Shown here in pieces: positions 5,045 to 7,258 of a stretch of DNA of 7,258 bases (positions within the stretch are counted from its first letter, which is position 1; the number at the start of each line of letters is the position of its first letter). The notes below the pieces were generated by a model. The model was not told the DNA's origin and searched no databases. It worked only from the letters and a program-made list of their open reading frames with translations. Source of the stretch: DATKMG01 sp035541995 (GTDB taxonomy: Bacteria; Acidobacteriota; Terriglobia; Versatilivoradales; Versatilivoraceae). The stretch spans positions 1 to 7,258 of the forward strand of contig DATKMG010000330.1 of NCBI GenBank assembly GCA_035541995.1. Reading direction: 5' to 3'. The translations under genes were made by a program, and so were the position numbers.

Positions 5045-5052
5045 GCTTTTAT

Positions 5053-6645
5053 ATGTTTCTGGAATTCTACAATCTCAAAGAACAGCCCTTCGGGGTCACT
5101 CCCGATCCGGCTTTCCTGTTCATGAGCCGGACCCATCGCGAGGCTCTGGCCTCGCTGTACTACTCCATTGAGGCCGGCTGTGGTTTCGCGGCCCTGATTG
5201 CCGCGCCGGGGATGGGGAAGACTACCCTGCTGTTCCAACTGTTGGAGCGCCTGCGCGGCAGTCATCGCACGGCCTTCCTATTCCAAACCCAGTGCAACTC
5301 CCGTGAATTCCTGGGTTACCTGCTCACCGACCTGGGCCAGCCGCCCACCAATCAAGACGTGGTGCTGATGCACCGCCAGTTAAGCGACCTCCTGGTCGCC
5401 CAGGCCCGTGACGGGAAGCGGTTTGTGGTTTTCATTGATGAGGGGCAGAACCTGGAAGAAGAGGTCCTGGAAACACTCCGCCTTCTGTCGGATTTTGAAA
5501 CACCGCGCAGGAAGCTGATACAGATCATCCTGGCCGGGCAGCCGCAACTGGCCGTGAAGTTGTCGCGCCGCAGTCTGCAGCAGCTCAGGCAGAGGATCTC
5601 TACAGTGGCCCGGCTGAGCGTGTTTTCGGTGAAGGAAACTCACCGCTATATCGCGCATCGATTGAAGGTGGCGGGGTACGAGGGGCCGCCGCTCTTCACC
5701 GAAGCGGCTTACTCGTTGATTGCGAAGAAGAGCCGGGGAATCCCGCGCCTGATCAACACCCTGTGTTTCAATGCGCTCTCGCTGGGTTTTGCCGACGGGC
5801 AGAAGACGATCGACGGGACGTTGATCAAGCAGGTTCTCGCCGATCTGGATATCAGCCTGCTGTTCCCCGAAGCCTTCTCAGCCTACGACACAGACTCCTC
5901 TCCTGCACAAGAAGAGGTCTCGCGGGCGGGCCGCATCAATTCCCCCTTATTAAAGGGGGATAGGGGGTTGTCCCCAGGTAAGACGCCCTCGCCGACATCT
6001 GGCCCGCGAATTGTTCCCGGCCCGATGGACGAGACTTCAGAACCGGATGTCCCCGTTCCCGGAATTCTCATCCCTGAACAATCCAGCTGGATTTCAGATC
6101 CGGGCAGGACGGCTGCCGGGATCCTCTGCTTCGTTGTAGCGAGTTGTCTAATTATCATCTTCATCGCCATGATCCGGCCATCTGCTCAGGATATACGGCA
6201 GGTATCGAGTGTGAGCGGGAGCCAGCCGGGGACCATGACGGCAGAGACCCCGCAAAAGAGCACAACGGATAATTCCCCCTTAGAAAAGGGGGCTAGGGGG
6301 TTGTCCCAGTCGGAAGGGGGCAAGGGGGTTGTTTCCGGGGGGCCCTCCGTCAACGGATCGCATGGAGACCTATACCAGCCGAATCCCGCACGTCAATACC
6401 AGACGGTCCTGGTTGAGCAAGGAGATACCTTGCGCCAGATTTGCCTTCGGTACCTGGGCCCCTTCAGCAACAGGCTGGTGGAACAGATCATGGTGCTCAA
6501 TCCGCACCTGAAGGCGCCTAACCATTTAGATGCAGGCCAGCGCTTGCGCCTGCCCTTGCCAGCCGTCCGGGAGATGATGGTGATCAGCGGCACTGATGAG
6601 CCTGTTGGCCGTACCGCTGTTGTTCCGGTGAAAGACAGGAAATAG
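5053..6645 (+). CDS. ExeA/GspA-like AAA+ ATPase with TM helix and C-terminal LysM domain
   Basis: This 530-residue protein starts with the family signature FYNLKEQPFGVTPDPAFLF, which fixes ATG 5053 although no SD is present. The AAA+ domain (about 25-270) has Walker A APGMGKT (51-57) and Walker B FVVFIDEGQNL (124-134, D129-E130). A long low-complexity linker follows, then one transmembrane helix (about 356-374), a second linker, and a LysM domain (about 449-503, VEQGDTLRQI at the start, LNPHL in the middle, LRLPLP at the end). The expected topology is ATPase in the cytoplasm and LysM in the periplasm on peptidoglycan. GspA/ExeA has the same plan with a different peptidoglycan-binding domain and helps place secretins; related ATPases occur in exosortase-linked EPS loci. 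A role in placing the EPS export machine in the cell wall is inferred. Residues 296-307 and 407-418 are encoded by copies of a dispersed palindromic repeat. Confidence 0.88.
   Translation: MFLEFYNLKEQPFGVTPDPAFLFMSRTHREALASLYYSIEAGCGFAALIAAPGMGKTTLLFQLLERLRGSHRTAFLFQTQCNSREFLGYLLTDLGQPPTNQDVVLMHRQLSDLLVAQARDGKRFVVFIDEGQNLEEEVLETLRLLSDFETPRRKLIQIILAGQPQLAVKLSRRSLQQLRQRISTVARLSVFSVKETHRYIAHRLKVAGYEGPPLFTEAAYSLIAKKSRGIPRLINTLCFNALSLGFADGQKTIDGTLIKQVLADLDISLLFPEAFSAYDTDSSPAQEEVSRAGRINSPLLKGDRGLSPGKTPSPTSGPRIVPGPMDETSEPDVPVPGILIPEQSSWISDPGRTAAGILCFVVASCLIIIFIAMIRPSAQDIRQVSSVSGSQPGTMTAETPQKSTTDNSPLEKGARGLSQSEGGKGVVSGGPSVNGSHGDLYQPNPARQYQTVLVEQGDTLRQICLRYLGPFSNRLVEQIMVLNPHLKAPNHLDAGQRLRLPLPAVREMMVISGTDEPVGRTAVVPVKDRK
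5938..5974 (+). repeat. Palindromic repeat inside the ATPase gene, copy 1
   Basis: This 37-nt segment contains TCCCCCTT (5941-5948) and AAGGGGGA (5953-5960), an 8-bp hairpin with loop ATTA, followed by TAGGGGGTTGTCCC. It is read in frame as NSPLLKGDRGLS (residues 296-307), in the cytoplasmic linker between the ATPase domain and the membrane helix. It agrees with copy 2 at 34 of 37 positions. It resembles a dispersed intergenic repeat of many bacteria. Confidence 0.8.
6271..6307 (+). repeat. Palindromic repeat inside the ATPase gene, copy 2
   Basis: The second copy has stem CCCCCTT (6275-6281) with AAGGGGG (6286-6292). It is read in the same phase as copy 1, giving NSPLEKGARGLS (residues 407-418), now in the periplasmic linker between the membrane helix and the LysM domain. 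The distance between copies is 333 nt, exactly 111 codons. A degenerate 3' half (GAAGGGGGCAAGGGGGTTGT) follows at about 6313-6332, so this linker may hold a copy and a half. Confidence 0.8.
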
Positions 6646-6700
6646 GGTGAACCGCGCATGGATACGAGGGAATTGTCCGCAGGTTTTGCTTTTGCAGTTC

Positions 6701-6725
6701 TTAGTGCCTTTGAGTCTTTGTGGTT
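6701..6725 (-). repeat. Inverted diverged copy of the CACAGAG-type repeat
   Basis: Read on the - strand this gives AACCACAAAGACTCAAAGG and a further six bases, matching the + strand repeat at 4816-4840 at 18 of 25 positions. Its family usually appears beside TCTGTGTTTATCCGCG-type sequence, which here follows directly on the + strand at about 6735-6750 (recollection for the pairing; the sequence itself is visible). Confidence 0.5.
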
Positions 6726-6747
6726 GTCTTTTCTATCTGTGTTTATC

Positions 6748-6793
6748 CGCGTCCATTCGCGGCTCATTTTTTGCAGTCGCGTCCATTCGCGGC
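6748..6793. repeat. CGCGTCCATTCGCGGC direct repeat
   Basis: The 16-mer CGCGTCCATTCGCGGC occurs at 6748-6763 and at 6778-6793, start to start 30 bp. Around the first copy CCGCG (6747-6751) pairs with CGCGG (6758-6762). It is probably a partial tandem duplication within a dispersed element, lying 30 bp before the kinase-like start codon. Confidence 0.65.
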
Positions 6794-6824
6794 CAATTTT
6801 AATTTCGCACCCCCAGGTGACAAC

Positions 6825-7258
6825 ATGAGCAGAAACTACGAAATCCTCCGCCAGGCCGACAAAGGCCGGACCCTTTTTGAAACCCCGACTCTTGATCCTC
6901 CTGTCTCTCAGACTGCATCTGTGAGCCTCAAGTCCGGGACCAACGGTCGGAACCAGTCTTATGAAGAGATCGTGAAGCTGGTGCAGCGGGTATTTCTCAC
7001 GCCGGGTGCCAGTGCTCCGCAGGTGGTCACGTTCTGTGCCATCGAGCATGGCAACGGCTGCAGTTGGGTGACGGCGCGGGCCGGGGAAGTCCTGGCTCTC
7101 CAAGGAGAGCGGTCGGTATGTCTGGTGGATGCCAACCTGAAGACGCCGTGGCTGGAGAAGCACTTCCAGTTGGGAAATCGCACCGGGCTAACCGATTCCA
7201 TCGTGGGGGGCGCGCCTCTGCAGGAATACATGGAGCCGATCAACGGAGGGCATCTCTG
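6825..7258 (+). CDS. CpsD/BY-kinase-like protein with degenerate P-loop (5' part only)
   Basis: The first 144 codons of a gene cut by the window end. The N-terminus SRNYEILRQADKG resembles the SRIYEALxxAE start of CpsD-type tyrosine kinases, and SYEEIVKLVQRVFL (45-58) matches the segment before the P-loop. At the Walker A position the sequence is EHGNGCSWV (74-82), so Cys79 replaces the catalytic Lys of GxGKS/T. The Walker A' region reads CLVDANLKTPWL (99-110): D102 is kept, and Asn104 and Lys106 replace the second Asp and the Arg of the usual DxDxR. The protein probably docks on the tail of the chain-length protein at 3288, but may not hydrolyse ATP or phosphorylate tyrosines in the normal way. 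The C-terminal Tyr cluster lies outside the window. SD AGGTGA (6815-6820) is 4 nt before the ATG, which supports this start. Confidence 0.85.
   Translation, partial: MSRNYEILRQADKGRTLFETPTLDPPVSQTASVSLKSGTNGRNQSYEEIVKLVQRVFLTPGASAPQVVTFCAIEHGNGCSWVTARAGEVLALQGERSVCLVDANLKTPWLEKHFQLGNRTGLTDSIVGGAPLQEYMEPINGGHL

Larger units (their letters stand above)
4800..5052. other. Repeat-rich spacer inside the EPS gene set
   Basis: This 253-bp gap interrupts an otherwise tight operon. It begins with a strongly purine-rich strand (about 4800-4900) that includes the CACAGAG repeat at 4816-4840, and ends with a tandem repeat at 5020-5044 that reaches to 8 nt before the next start codon. Between them is a 46-codon open frame (4899-5039, ATG to TGA) with GGGGAG just upstream. 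Its product is aromatic-rich (FEFGLSEFWFGW) and its last codons (SLTTNH) lie in the tandem repeat. I do not recognise it and give it a low chance of being a gene. No terminator or promoter is evident. Confidence 0.5.
6646..6824. other. Second repeat-rich spacer, with a possible small ORF
   Basis: This 179-bp gap separates the ATPase and kinase-like genes. From about 6700 it consists mainly of dispersed repeat sequence. A 56-codon frame (6658-6828) starts with ATG 7 nt after the GGGTGA at 6646-6651 and ends with TGA overlapping the next gene's start (ATGA, 6825-6828). Its product begins MDTRELSAGFAFAVLSAFES, is hydrophobic in its first half, and contains the repeat-encoded RVHSR twice. I do not recognise it. 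The overlap would allow translational coupling, but its composition mostly reflects the repeats. Confidence 0.4.

Noticed and set aside
6393..7163. 256-codon - strand open frame
   Set aside because: Antisense to the LysM domain, the repeat spacer and the kinase-like gene, all better supported on the + strand.
1..7258. tRNA, rRNA or known riboswitch
   Set aside because: No tRNA-like cloverleaf with the GTTCRA arm, no rRNA signature and no riboswitch core was recognised on either strand by eye.

Overview
The window holds one end of a bacterial exopolysaccharide (EPS) export and assembly locus with its regulators. The protein set resembles the exosortase/PEP-CTERM-associated EPS loci of environmental Gram-negative bacteria. 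The style of the LuxR regulator, the N-terminus of the last protein and its degenerate P-loop recall Acidobacteriota. That assignment comes from family resemblance, not from any marker gene. The many unrelated dispersed palindromic repeats between genes fit a large soil or sediment genome.

Layout, all genes on the + strand. 1-221: no gene recognised, one terminator-like structure. 222-908: NarL/LuxR-type response regulator whose phosphoacceptor Asp is replaced by Gly. 909-1832: about 920 bp without a credible gene, packed with palindromic repeats, including a possible 254-bp MITE-like element with 16-bp inverted ends and a 6-bp flanking duplication. 1833-2246: PilZ-domain protein with an intact c-di-GMP motif. 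2265-2360: short relic of the export gene, in the PilZ reading frame just after its stop. 2539-3258: Wza-like outer-membrane export protein. 3288-4799: Wzc/GumC-like chain-length protein without its own kinase domain. 4800-5052: repeat-rich spacer. 5053-6645: ExeA/GspA-like AAA+ ATPase with a transmembrane helix and a C-terminal LysM domain; two copies of a dispersed palindromic repeat are translated in frame in its linkers. 6646-6824: second repeat-rich spacer. 6825-7258 and beyond: CpsD/BY-kinase-like protein, cut by the window end, whose Walker A Lys is replaced by Cys.

How the parts could work together (inference): the chain-length protein spans the inner membrane and controls polymer length, the Wza-like protein opens the outer membrane, and the CpsD-like protein should dock on the cytoplasmic side of the chain-length protein. 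The LysM ATPase could couple ATP-driven remodelling to peptidoglycan, as GspA does for secretin assembly. The PilZ protein would bring in c-di-GMP. Two signalling proteins (the response regulator and the CpsD-like kinase) lack the residue normally needed for phosphate chemistry, so control may rely on protein contacts or ligand binding rather than phosphotransfer.
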